From: Eumeta japonica
Taxonomy: Eukaryota > Arthropoda > Insecta > Lepidoptera > Psychidae
DNA: 64,000 bases
Direction: 5' to 3'
NCBI GenBank assembly: GCA_005406025.1
Contig: BGZK01000844.1
Location: 186,001 to 250,000, forward strand
Part shown: positions 24,572-35,776 of the stretch, in pieces
Layout: each line of letters opens with the position of its first letter
Numbering within the stretch: position 1 is the first letter of the stretch
Position numbers and translations under genes: made by a program
The notes under the pieces: model-generated
Databases searched by the model: none
The model's input: only the letters and a program-made list of their open reading frames with translations
What the model was told of the DNA's origin: nothing

Positions 24572-24930
24572 ATTAGCTGGACCCGGCAAACGTCACCTTA
24601 CTAGTCTATATTATGTCTAAATGAATGAATGGAATTTTATTATAATAATATTTCCCATGATACATTTTTTTTATAATATGTTAAAAATGTCCCCACCAAA
24701 AAAAAACTTGCATATGCCAATTTTCATGGTGACAGGTTCAATGGTATACAGTTGGTTTGTTGCAGCGCCACCCGGAGGAGATTCACAACAAAAGAGATAG
24801 CATAAAAACCTGGCTATATTGAATAATACATATATGTGCCAATTTTCATGGTGATCGGTCGAACGGGTAGGAGTTCAGCGATAACATATATACGCACATT
24901 CATTTATATATATATATATATATACATTAC
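24572..24930 (-). repeat. Dispersed repeat, possibly Helitron-type, with internal duplication
   Basis: It starts ATTAGCTGGACCCGGCAAACG, the reverse complement of a CGTTTGCCGGGTCCAGCTAAT end that resembles the CTRR terminus at 4713. Inside, TGCCAATTTTCATGGTGA occurs at about 24716 and 24837, a direct repeat of about 121 bp. It ends in a (TA)n tract at 24906-24925. A class II identity is inference. Confidence 0.4.
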
Positions 24931-25517
24931 GAACATCTTTTTGGTAATCGTTTCCATTTGGGTTATGAATTTTAAACTTTATCCAGATTTCATAGATAAC
25001 GTTAAGTGTGCCTGGATTATTAGTGCTATTATTAAAAACAATAATTGATTTTATAAATGAGTTTTAAACAGAAAATTTCATAATATATTAAAAATCATTA
25101 AAGCTTTTCGTTCATGCGAAATTTCAATTTCGAAATATGTATTGCATTACTCAAGTAGCAAAACTTCAGGAATTTCCTTGAGGCACATTAAACTCGTATA
25201 GTATTTTTATCAAATCCTATGTGTAGAGGCTTCTGTAGTATAATGAAATTTTGTTAATTTTAATACTTTTAATTGTGTACTTGATGATAAAATTATTAAG
25301 TTTAAAATATAATGTAACTCCTAAATGATGGATAAACGAAGTCCAGCCACAAAGATGACATTCCCGCGTCGTATATCTCGGATAGGTCTAAATTTTTGCT
25401 AATTATAGTATATTTAAAATAATTTAATAATAATAGTGAGTCTTGATAAACTACGGCGCTCTCAACGCTTAATCCGCCTCTGACAATATCCATACTGAAT
25501 ACCATATGGTGCCATGG

Positions 25518-25545
25518 CACCCAAAAGGGAGAATCCTTTTGGGTG
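25518..25545. repeat. 11-bp perfect hairpin
   Basis: CACCCAAAAGG and CCTTTTGGGTG flank a 6-nt loop. It is preceded by two adjacent short palindromes (ACCATATGGT and GCCATGGC). It resembles an intrinsic hairpin but has no known context in this AT-rich spacer (24931-25800). Confidence 0.7.
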
Positions 25546-25799
25546 TCCTGCTTGGATTTGGAATTGGAGAAAATTTTCCTGTTTTTATAACTGAGTTACT
25601 TAAATTCATTATTATTTTTTTTTGATTAGTCATTTTTTTTTTGATAAACCATATAAAGTTTTATTTTATTAGCAAATGCGAAGGAATTCCAGGAGGAATT
25701 AAAAAAAAATTACTTCAGTGGTATAGGACATACAAGAGTTTCATTCTCCGTTTTTGTCGACGCAATCCTGAAAAATTATACAGTCAAACGAACGTACTA

Positions 25800-26240
25800 C
25801 GTACGAATGGGGCAGTGCAAGACGGAAACGAAGGCGATCGCAGCTGTCAAACACCAATAGCACTCTACGGAATCGCCTGCGACTCGACAAACAGCCCGGC
25901 GCGGGCGGCGCGGGCGGCGCGGTTGAGGGCGCTCGACGATCTGTGCATATAAATTATTTATTATCCGAAGTGGGGCGGGAGACTGTCAAACGGGACCTCA
26001 ACGTGCCGAGAGTGAGCAAGATATGATGATTCTCGTCATTTGGCGTTTGACATCCCTCTGCGTGACCTCTGTTGCGAGCTTACTGACCGTTTACTTTTAA
26101 GGAATCAAAGGAGTCGATTGATAATTAGTTAGCTTCTTAACCGCGGCGAGCTAACAGCGCTGAGGGCGCTACGGTCGAGCAGCTATCGAGACAGTTTCAG
26201 GCTCTTCATTGAGATTTGTAGATTTAACCGTTTGTTGCGG
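25800..26240. other. CpG-rich islet, possible regulatory element
   Basis: A CpG-rich run with GGCGCGGGCGGCGCGG-type repeats at 25896-25925, then moderately GC-rich DNA to 26240. The 103-codon plus-strand frame (25641-25952) is not recognisable. Possible promoter-like or enhancer-like DNA. Confidence 0.3.
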
Positions 26241-27401
26241 GTTTCTCATTCTCTAAAATTTTCTTCATTAAATAGAACACAGTCGGTGATACTGTGATTA
26301 TTGCTTGAATGAAAAGTCTTTGCATGTACTTGTAGAAATGTGAGATTCAATTATTTTTTAAATGACTATATATTATAATAAGGATGACCACAATGAAATA
26401 TCTGTAGGGTATATTAAATAAATAAGAAATCACTTATATTACGTGTATTAAAAAAGATATAGAAAGGAATTGTTTTTGACGGTTTCATTTTGTTATCGTA
26501 TCTCTCATAAAGGGAAGGAACATTTTCGGTATCATATAATAACAGCATTTAATTGAAAAAAAAAACTTGTGTTATAAAATAGAGAGTCTTATTTTTGTAC
26601 ACAATACTTATGACATGAATTAATATCCAGTTCGGTTTGATGCAATTGTTTAAAATCGATTTTGAAAATTTTCCATAACAAATAACGAAGTAATATCATG
26701 CACATATTCACTTATTTACATAATCGAGTTATTTACAAGACACTCAAAGCTCGAGAGCCTGCCATGTAGCGCGGTCTCTCTCTCCAAATGAAGCGGTCTA
26801 CAAGTTAGGTTCTTAACTGATTGCATTAGACAGTGTAATCAATCAAATATTTGGCCAAGTCATGAATAAATCTTGGCGCTCAGGAGCTAGAGGGGGAAGC
26901 GTTCGGTGGAAGTTCTTCCAGCTCGGTCGCGCTTCAGGGTTTTTTGGTAAATTTTACAGCCACGAAAGGGTAATATTTCACCGTCGCTCGGCTCTCATTG
27001 CAGTGAAGTCTTTCGGATGCAACTGCATCGATAGATACGGGGTCGTTTTAAATTCAAATTCTTCGGTTACCGTCTAACTGAAAATAGCACCCCTGTAAGA
27101 GGAAATCGAACGTAGGACTGGAAGGATACTTTTTTTTTGTATTTACAATCGTCGAATGACGCGCCAATAAATGACACTAGCTGAAATTATTTCGCATAAG
27201 CCTGAATTTTTAGTATTTTATATCCGTGTAATTTACCAAATGTCTTATTAACTTTACGCTATGAAAATTAAAAAAGACACATAAATTTGGAAAATACTGT
27301 TATCATTCCAATTTTAGAAAATCAAGTTTTTACCAGATCTTGGCGTTTTAGGGTTCTAAGAATCTATTTCGACCACTTCTCAAGTAATGTCTCTATGTCC
27401 G
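26241..27401. other. AT-rich spacer with a small balanced block
   Basis: Nothing recognised. The block 26860-27080 is moderately GC-rich with an unrecognised 71-codon frame. Confidence 0.4.
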
Positions 27402-27462
27402 TGAGCGTGTTTGTGTATATGTGTGCGTACGTGCGTGCGCGCGTACGTCTGTGTGTGGTATG
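27402..27462. repeat. GT-rich alternating tract
   Basis: Imperfect GTGTGYGTACGTGCGTGCGCGCGTACG repeats form an alternating purine-pyrimidine run with Z-DNA potential. Confidence 0.6.
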
Positions 27463-27540
27463 CGAACCTCTCATAACTGAGTAGATTAACCGATCGAAAC
27501 GCAGTTTACAAACTAGTTTCGCCCGATAGGCTTTGAGGAA

Positions 27541-28480
27541 TCTCAAAAATAAAGTTTTCACAAAAAGGATTTTTTGAAATAACTTTTAGAGTACTATGTC
27601 GATCAATACAAAAATCTGATCAGCTTTTTTACCGATAGAGATGCATCAACTGCCGTAAACTTCAAGAGATGTGATTGGAGAAACTTTTTTAAAGTGTGTT
27701 TTTACAATATTTTGTAAATTGCATTACCGATAGATTCCAAATGTATTCAGTTGTTCTCCTTAAAAACAACGTTGATACTAGCTAAATTCACCAAAATCAG
27801 TTTTGAAAAAAAAAGAGTTGGAAAAAAATATTCAAAAAGTATTTCAAGAATAATCTTTAAACCATTCTATTGATTAATTCTAAAATCTAACCAGTTTTTT
27901 TTTTTAATACAGAATCAATCGTCGCACATTGCATCAAAATCGGTTCATTCTTTCAAGAGATACAGTTAACGAAGAATTCGCAAAAGGATTTTTTTTAAAT
28001 ATGCTATTTTTCAAGGATGCTTCGTACTCGGTCATCTTTTTCTTTTTAAAACTACATTGAATTCCATGAAGCAGATCACAATCGAACAACGTGTTCCAAA
28101 TATATTGTAGCCAAAAAATACAAAAAAATACTTGTAGATTTTTGAATTGTGAGAACCAAAACGTATTCGATGTGCATTTTTGAGCTCATAGAGCCTGAAA
28201 AAGAATTAAAATCCATCTTTTAAGCAGGATGGACTTAACAATTTACTGCTTCTTTATTGTTATATAACACTTTGAGTTAAAATAGCAAAAAGTTTCAGAG
28301 GCGGTCTAAAGGGTCAATCATCTTTCAAATTATTAAGTTCGAAAATTCATAAACGACATTTATTACTCAGGGAGCTCAAAAACACATCGATATATATCAT
28401 AGCGGAAAGTTTCAGGAATGACCTGCACGGTCAACAGTTTTACAGAATATTTTTTTGCAGGCAATTGATAAAATACTTGT
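27541..28480. repeat. Composite decayed repeat (family E, copy 1, at 28370-28470)
   Basis: The right part (AGCTCAAAAAC, GCGGAAAGTTTCAGGAATGACC, then GGTCAACAGTTTTACAGA) aligns with 34040-34170. The upstream part repeats phrases such as TTCAAGAGAT and AAAAGGATTTTTT. It looks like an old non-coding transposable element in several pieces; the class is unknown. Confidence 0.45.
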
Positions 28481-29337
28481 TTTTTTTATTAACGATTTTA
28501 GTGTGATTTATTCAGAATGTCATATAAAAACGTAGGAAGACTAAGTTTAATAAAATTTGTATTCGTACGAAATGACACTTGAGCAAGTGAACTGAATGTT
28601 ATGCGTTTAATTGTTTTCGATATATTGATAAGTGGAATTTCGCAAAACTATCGGAAATTAAAAATGAAAATGCATAGATTCTGCGGCAAAATTTTTAAAA
28701 CATTGGCAATCCATGTAGTTGTCATTGAGATTGATTTCGAAAAGAAAAGGAACATGCCACAAAGTCAATCACTCCTTAAATGGAAAATATTTTCAGTTAA
28801 AATATTCCTCAACATATCGTTTTCGTATTTTTATTGTTTAGTAAACGTTTGCTCTTATACAGACTTGCAAAGAGCATTATTGCTACGAATCGTCTCACCT
28901 GCAAAGCTTCAGTGATCCATCGACTCCACAATATACTTTACGTCATTGAAAACAAAGTCCGGACTCGCTTACAGTATTCGCCGAACTTAGGGCGTTTCAC
29001 CGGCCACCCGGAGACCTTGCTTCACCGGACCGCCCGTGTTTGTCGTGCCACCGGTCGTTCTTCAGCAAACGTTTTCACCCCAGCTGAAGCCGGGAGCGTA
29101 TTGTCTCAGGAGGAGAAGAAAGTCTCCCGTGTAGCAGCGACGTGAGAGGTGGTTAATATAGCTTATGTAAATATGTTTGGGCGCGAGGAAAAATGCTGAT
29201 ATTCGATTTCGCGTGTTTGAATTGCTCTCTGTTACGGTGATGTGGGGTGTGCACCGTTTCTTCTATGACGGACTCTATACGGCATGAAAGCTACGATGTC
29301 GTTATATCAAATGTTACATTATAGAGTTACTATTTTT
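28481..29337. other. Spacer with a GC-rich block at 28970-29140
   Basis: AT-rich DNA with a GC-rich block containing CACCGGCCACCCGGAG and CACCGGACCGCCCG. Frames of about 100 codons (28601-28915 and 28834-29145) are unrecognised. Nothing coding is supported. Confidence 0.3.
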
Positions 29338-29540
29338 ACTATAAACTCATGCCTATTTTCCAGAAGGGTAAGTGGAGACCACAAATTCACGAATTTCGGT
29401 ACGATCTTCATAGGATCTTTGCATGACTTTCTAGCTGCACTGACATCCAGACATTGTTTCATCAAGCTCGTTCGTTTTGGATTCATTCCAGGATTCGCCA
29501 CAAAACATATTCTGTGATTAACATTTAATTAGTAATGAAC
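29338..29540 (-). mobile_element. LINE family D 3' end, copy 2
   Basis: The plus strand reads ATAAACTCATGCCTATTTTC, then CAGAAGGGTAAGTGGAGACC. The minus-strand frame gives ...TSLMKQCLDVSAARKSCKD and then a shifted tail, matching the CMKRLMDVSEAR.ICKDR..W motif seen in copy 5. 5'-truncated. Confidence 0.7.
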
Positions 29541-30603
29541 AGAAATCAAATGTAGACGGTGTGTATGTACGATAATCTGACGTCAATGATCATAGACTCG
29601 CTTTTAGTATTATACTTTATGACGGTTTCCTGAGATGGAACAAAACGTTATTTATGCTAGTTTGTGCTTGTTCATGGTCTTGTATATGTTTTGATCGTGA
29701 ATCCAACCTTAACTTGTAATCTAGAGGATCTGTGCCCTACGTGAGAAATTTAATGGGTTAATGTAAGTTATGAGATTCTAAATTAAGACTATTAATCGAT
29801 TCGTATAAATTATACTCATATACCTGTTGAAATATACAGTGGTATTTAATTATTCAATGGCTAGAATTGCATTTGTTACTTGTTTTTTACAGTCAGAATT
29901 TAATATTTTTTCTTAAGATCAATAAATAGTTCTTCCAAATATTCCTTACATAACGCTAACTGAATTAAAATAAAAATTATTTCATGAAGAGAGATTTAGA
30001 TGAATAGTTATCCTAAAATTAACTAAGGCCCTTCGGCCCTTCGACTTTAACCCTTCAATTACGTAAGATTCAGCTTCAAAACGCTCCGTAACTAGCCTTC
30101 AGATTCATTATCTAACAATTTATATGAAAACTTGAAAGTAGTTTTAAATTAATAGCTTTAAATAGAATCGTAACAAGCGCTGAGTTAAACTGTACTATAA
30201 AATAAACGAAAAAAATAAAATAGGAAAGTGGTTGCTTTTAAAAACACATTGATATCGCATATAATTAAATGCACTAAGTACAAATATAAAATTTGCATCG
30301 GGCTTCCAAAACCATAACACTTAGTACGATTTTATCAATTTGACCTGTATGTACGTTTGAGTGTGATGGAATCTTCTAATTCACTTTTGACGGACTTCTG
30401 CTGAACTGACACTTTGAAAACGTGCTGAGAACTTCATGATTATAAGAGAATATTATAAATTCATTATTAAGAGAAATATAAAAAATATCTTTGGAATAAC
30501 TTTTTTTATGGTTCTCGCTATGAATATATTCCATATATTTGAAAATATTCAAACACGTGAAAAAATTTTTTTTTTAAATTATTACAATACCATTTAAAAT
30601 ATT
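29541..30603. other. AT-rich spacer
   Basis: Nothing recognised except a local CCCTTCGG/CCCTTCGA direct repeat near 30027. Confidence 0.5.
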
Positions 30604-30656
30604 TTTGTACGGAACCCTTAGAGGACGATGCCTACTCGCACTTGTCCACGCTTTTT
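30604..30656 (+). repeat. Short relic of an abundant lepidopteran-type repeat
   Basis: GTACGGAACCCTTAGAGG, then a CCTACTCGCACTTGTCC phrase and a T-run, match the GTACGGAACCC...CTCGCACTTGGCC tail that I know from lepidopteran interspersed repeats. No coding content. Confidence 0.45.
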
Positions 30657-30960
30657 TATGTATTAGTATTGTAATAAAAGTAAAATTAAGTTACATTGCA
30701 TATTATGCAGAAAAAAAATCAGTTACTTAACTGTTACAAGTACAATGTATCGTTGATAGATGGATACATTAAGAAAAACAAAAAAAAATGGACGACATTC
30801 GATTTCCATGCATATATAATTGTATTCACTGTAAGATTGTATGCATTTTTTAATACATTGAGCTAAGCTATACAAAACGAATTTGTTGTTCCTTATCGCA
30901 GTCTGATACACGCGATACGGTCGGTAGCCCTCTCATTGCACGATCGCCGCACCGAATTCG

Positions 30961-31560
30961 CATAATCGAATTAGTCGTACTTTTAGCGGACACTTATCTA
31001 TGGCATGCTCGTTTCTATAGAATACGTGAGAGTCGACGATTCTTGCAGCGAAACCGCTTTACCGTCGTTCGGGTCGCGGCGGCTCTCGAGCGAGCGTACC
31101 GTATGAGCGGCCGCGCCACGTCGCGCCGCCCGTCGCCGCCCGAGTGCCGCGGCCGCATCATTAATTATAATCGGCCGAACTGAGAAGTCGGCCCGGAGCA
31201 AACTGAACTCTTAATAATTGATTATTAGGCGCGCGCGCGCCCTTCCGGTCCGGTCGATATCTTTGCGAACTCAAAGATAATGAACTCTATCGGATCTGAG
31301 CGGTAACTTCATTAATTTATCACTCTCGATGTCGGCGCGGAGTTACTTATCGTAAATTTTGCGGGCCGAGTTGAAACTTTGATCCGATCGCCGAAGCACT
31401 CTTCAGCGGAGTTCTTTGTTAATAAACCGGCGACGGCCGGCCGCCGATCGCTATCGATTAAGGGGCGAGGGACGGGGGAGCCGATGGAAGAAGGCTTCGT
31501 TAACCCTATCTGCTTGACTTTCAGTTTTATTGGGGCGTCCCGTTTTATAGAGACTTCTTC
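30961..31560. promoter_or_regulatory. CpG-rich islet with homeodomain, GATA and TCF-like words
   Basis: One of the strongest GC/CpG islands in the window, centred on 31080-31160 and 31225-31250. Visible motifs are ATTAATTATAAT (31157-31168), a TAATAATTGATTATTA near-palindrome (31212-31227), (GC)6 at 31229-31240, TCAAAGATAATG (31271-31282) and CTTTGATCCGATCG (31377-31390). I infer a cis-regulatory element or CpG-rich promoter. No coding exon was found. The flank to 31930 is AT-rich and empty. Confidence 0.4.
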
Positions 31561-31930
31561 TTTTTAAATGGACGGAGCGCGAAAGGAGGAAATCTCCCCT
31601 TGATTTTGTTCAGATAACGTTTAATAAGCATTTATTTATTTAACACTATATAGACCGCGCAATGCTTCTTTGCCTGTGTAGAAATAGATTGTATATTTCT
31701 AGCATTAATTTATATAAAATTTGTGTACACGTAAAATTTTTAAGTGCAAAATGCTTAGAGAAAAATTTGAACTCCCGGTTTCCTAGCAGTGAACTGAGTG
31801 AAACAAATTATATTACATAAAATTTCATATCGAGCAGGTATCCCATGCTCCTTTTTTAATATCAGTTTATTAAATAAAACTGCGCTAGTTCCCAAAGTAT
31901 ATATTAAAATTAGTTAAAATATTTAGGTTT

Positions 31931-32470
31931 AGATCATTTAATACTTAGTTCTCTATGGCGATGGTAAATGGACACAGGTTTTTCAACATCTGGCTTACTG
32001 TTGATACCTCTGGGTTGGGGCGCCTCAGTATCAACTCTTGCCTCTGGATCTGATCCAACATCAAGCGTGGCAAATCGTCGGCGACCATGCAATACCCAGC
32101 CAGTTCGATACGTCGGCTTTGCAAATAGTTTTAGCATCTTTGTGCATGCTTTATGGCATGAACTATGGTGAGTGCTCTGAAAAATTATCCAATCTTATTC
32201 CTTTTGTTGTTGTATTTGCCTGACCTTTCTATTCGCCGGAATTTGTGTCATCACCATCTTGATGGCTGGTATTAAATTCTACAACCGAATCGCTTCAAGA
32301 GCAATTTCCTATCACGTAACAGGATAACTTTGAAATGGCCTTATCAAAACTTGACAAATGAAGTATTGTTCGAAGCGTCATGATGGCCCGTTGATTTTAA
32401 GCTATGTGACATCAAACTTAATTCAATGTGGTGCCCTCTAAAGGGCGTAAAGTCAAGATTGATTTTTATT
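31931..32470. other. Unassigned block with balanced composition
   Basis: Long open frames run on both strands at 31934-32223. The minus frame (67 codons) contains HGRRRFATLDVGSDPEARVD, then PQPRGIN; the plus frame mirrors it. This looks like decayed coding DNA, probably from a transposable element, but I cannot identify it. The block 32230-32470 has similar composition and could belong to the same insertion. Confidence 0.3.
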
Positions 32471-34039
32471 ACTAAAAGTGGCGTGTTAGGTATTAAACCT
32501 TTAATTTGGACCAAATATTTAAATACAATATCCTAAGGACTGCCTACAATACAATACATTTTGTAGTATTACAAAACAGTAGAACAATCAGTAAGTGACT
32601 CTTAAGACAAGGTGGCATATGACCACGCCTATAATCCGAACATTGCTGTCCATATATTACATTAAAATGTGCATTATTAGAACTCATTTTTCTTTTCAGC
32701 GTAACTACATAAAATTTGAAAAATCCTTAATTCCACGTCGCTAATTTTTTTTATTAACATAAATATATATTTTACATTGCTTCAACTTGCTGACGTTTTA
32801 TTACTATAAAACGCACAAATTATAAAATAAAAATATTATAATAGAAAATTTACAATTCCAAATTACCGCTCAATTAACTTATAGCGACACCTGACATATC
32901 TTAAGAAAAACAGAAAAATTAATAAAGATTTTTTTTCAAATACTGAGTTTACTCATACGGCTAAAGATATTCAGTCACTTGTTCAGAACTCTTCGTTTCC
33001 TTCAATAAGTTACGTTTGTTGATTTCAAATTTGTTATAAAAAGAATTGGCAAACATAAAAGAACTCATGTTCAATAGGCTTATACTCCCCACGAATCCAG
33101 TTGATTGAAAAAAATAAATCAAGTGAATTAATACAGCCAATCGAGCCAAATCGTGATCACATCTTTACGAGCCAATTACAATCCAATTGACGGCTCAAGT
33201 AATATTTTTCAGTGAAATTGGTCGTTATAATTATATCGTATGAGCAAATTGAAATTATATAAAGTTCAAAGAATAAAGGTGTTCGTTTATAACAGTGTAC
33301 TTTTTACACCAAATATGTACTTTTTGTACTTTTTACACCATTATATTATTAGTGAAAATTATTAAAATTGAATAGGCTTCATGTTTTCCTTTGACCGACT
33401 GCAATGCACTGCCGCGTTGCGGCGTGCAATATACATGTTTATTTATCAGACAATGAAAATTGAATAGTTTGTAGATAGGAATGTGAGACAAGAATACTTT
33501 CTTGTTTCATATCTTTAGATCGCGAATTTTTCGTTGTCAGATTTTAGTTTTGGTACTGTTTTTTTTTAATAATTGTATAGTATTTAACATTTTATATGAT
33601 ACTGTATTTGAACAATCACATTTCTCTGAACACCACGATCCTTTAAATTTTCCCGCGTTTGTTCTATGTTTTCAATCTTACGAGTAGTTTTATCGGGTTC
33701 TTATAATAGAATTTGCAGTTTTTGGTCATAGTAGAAATAACATTTATAATAAAAGTAGTCGTGGCAGGCACAAGAATTTAATGGATTAAAGGCCTCTTCC
33801 ACCAACTCCTTTCAAAATGACATTTAACAAAAAAGTTAATTTTAAAATTAATTTTGAGTTACATGTCCTCTTTTTAACGGTTGTTCAGGATAAAACCCGT
33901 AAGGTATCGTAATTGAAAAATCGAGAAAACGAGTTCCTTTTTTTTAATAAATTTAGATGTTTGAATTCGAAGAGCTCAAACTTATTAGAACTATATTTCG
34001 GAGAGCTAGAAAAAGCATTAAAATTGATTTTTTGAGCGT
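32471..34039. other. AT-rich spacer
   Basis: Nothing recognised. A small direct repeat GTACTTTTTACACCA occurs at 33298 and 33326. Confidence 0.5.
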
Positions 34040-34170
34040 GATAATCTCAATTATTTACGGCTCCTTTATTTTCGAAACCTTTGAGCTCGAAAGCAGTAAG
34101 AAGTTTCAGGTATGGCCAGCAGGGTCAACAGTTTAACAGATTTTTCCTCAAGAAAATCCATACGATATTT
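34040..34170. repeat. Repeat family E, copy 2
   Basis: AAGTTTCAGGTATGGCCAGC, then AGGGTCAACAGTTTAACAGA, aligns with 28405-28450. The wording is that of an abundant lepidopteran-type repeat; class unresolved. Confidence 0.5.
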
Positions 34171-34189
34171 TATATAGTAAATCCCGTTG

Positions 34190-34470
34190 AACAGAGTCCG
34201 ACTGCAGCTATCTCTTTCGGATTCGCCCAAGTACATGTAGATTACAGGAATGTACTGTCGATAACTAACGCCGTAAGAACCGATCGGCTCGTGCGCGCCT
34301 GTTTACGGCCGGCGGGCCCGGCCGCCATTAGGGAGGCTCTGCTGCGTTTTACAGCGTAATTTGCCTGAGCCACAGTAAAACAACCGGGGGCCTTTTATAT
34401 TGATTATTATTCGCTATAAATGGGGGCCAAGGCACTCGGGGGAGCAGATGTGTCGGATATCTCGTAAAAG
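34190..34470. promoter_or_regulatory. CpG-rich islet with homeodomain-like sites
   Basis: GC-rich DNA (GGCCGGCGGGCCCGGCCGCC at 34308-34327) is followed by GCCATTAG, TGATTATTATTC and CTATAAATGGGGG, which resemble Hox/Exd and Abd-B-type binding words. The 92-codon frame (34081-34359) is not recognisable. I infer a candidate enhancer. Confidence 0.35.
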
Positions 34471-35136
34471 GTTTTCGATTTTGAAAACGGCGTTTGCAAT
34501 TTGCAAAAAAAAATATCGGATGTAATTAGGTAATAATTTTGATGTTACACAACGCGGCGAATTGCTTCATATTCATTTATAGTTATTGTTTTATTATTAG
34601 AATTTATTAAATATATGTTTAATCAGGCAGATACAAAATGTATGAAGTAATTGAAAGAAATAATTCACAGATCTCATTCTCTACACGACCTTCAAGTACA
34701 CTGAAAATTAATTCAATAATAAATTAAATTTTATAAAAATAAAATATTAAGACCGATTTCAAAAACACTTAAATTAAGAAAAGTTCGAAATAATTTTTAT
34801 GGGCAACAAAAGAAAATAAAATACATAAAATTATTATTAATTATGAATTTACAACAGCCATTTCACGATTTTTTTTAGTATCAGTCAAAGCAAGTTTGTT
34901 TGTGTGCCTCTCCTGCCTTACGCGCTGTCGCCTTCTCTCTGTATTGGAGTACCAATGTATTGATAACGTACATATAGTATATCTAAATCTAATATAAATC
35001 TAAATACATATATAAAGTCCTAACGTTCGTTTGTAAAGACAGATTTTTTCTGTCACCACCAATTCTAATCAACTTTCTGTTGGAGTGGTAAACACCCCTT
35101 GGCCTCACGATGAGAGTAAGGGAGTTAAGTCGCGGT
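34471..35136. other. AT-rich spacer
   Basis: Nothing coding. A small GACAG-attttt-CTGTC hairpin lies near 35038-35053. Confidence 0.45.
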
Positions 35137-35163
35137 GGGTGAAAGTGGGTGGTTGTGGGTGGG
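35137..35163 (+). promoter_or_regulatory. G-quadruplex motif
   Basis: Four GGG runs (35137, 35147, 35157, 35161) are separated by loops of 7, 7 and 1 nt, meeting the G3N1-7 rule. It lies about 50 bp upstream of the heat-shock-element-like array. A TATATATAT run follows at about 35179-35187. Confidence 0.6.
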
Positions 35164-35208
35164 CAAAATGCGAAAAAATATATATATCTGTCCGTTTCTA
35201 ACTTATGA

Positions 35209-35364
35209 GAACTTCTGGAAATTATCTAGAAAACTCCAAAATGTGTGTAAGTGTTAAAATCGATCTGGAATGTTCTAGAAGATTCTAAATATTTCTGGAA
35301 TGATCTAGAAAGTTCTAAAATGTGTGCAAACGTTAAAATCTATGTGGAATGTTCTAGAAAGTTC
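35209..35364. promoter_or_regulatory. Heat-shock-element-like array in a 79-bp tandem duplication
   Basis: Alternating nGAAn/nTTCn pentamers, the HSF-binding pattern, occur repeatedly. At 35268-35285 there is GAA-tg-TTC-ta-GAA-ga-TTC (four perfect units). At 35293-35315 there is TTC-tg-GAA-tg-ATC-ta-GAA-ag-TTC (one mismatch). At 35347-35364 there is GAA-tg-TTC-ta-GAA-ag-TTC (four perfect units). A weaker version lies at 35209-35231. The phrases GAATGTTCTAGAA and AAAATGTGTG both recur exactly 79 bp apart, so the array arose by tandem duplication. Whether it belongs to the neighbouring Helitron cannot be shown, because a LINE tail intervenes. Confidence 0.6.
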
Positions 35365-35469
35365 TTAATAAATGTATGAAATGAATTAATTCTCCAACTC
35401 ATAAGGATTCATAAAACTTACTAGTTTTTACCGTAATATTCTAGAATGATTTACTATAGTTAAAAAAAT

Positions 35470-35776
35470 AGCGAATAGCTAGCTCAAACTGGACAGACAT
35501 AGCACGAGACAGAGATGTCTGGGCATCTTTGGAGGAGGCCTTTACCCAATCCGGGGTTCTTGCTGACTAAATCTATTTACAATAAGTAAATATAATTTTT
35601 AGAATAAATAATTTAAACTTAGAAATAACAAATGTAACTTACAAACACTATAATTTAAGTACTTAACCATTAATACATATATATTTTCTATGTTTCTTTC
35701 TTACCTAGATACTTTCACTGTGTACTTTTAAACTTTGTAAAAGCAAGAAATAAAAAGGTTTATTATTATTATTATT
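35470..35776 (+). mobile_element. RTE-like LINE 3' end with (TTA)n tail
   Basis: One plus-strand frame reads SNWTDIARDRDVWASLEEAF followed by TQSGVLAD and a stop at 35568-35570. This matches the C-terminus typical of RTE-type endonuclease/reverse transcriptase proteins. An A/T-rich 3' untranslated region and a (TTA)n tail (about 35760-35776) follow. The tail abuts the middle of the Helitron gene, showing a junction created by insertion and/or deletion. 5'-truncated and inactive. Confidence 0.65.

Noticed and set aside
27541..28480. Coding transposon
   Set aside because: Dense stops and no protein motif; only non-coding repeat phrases were recognised.
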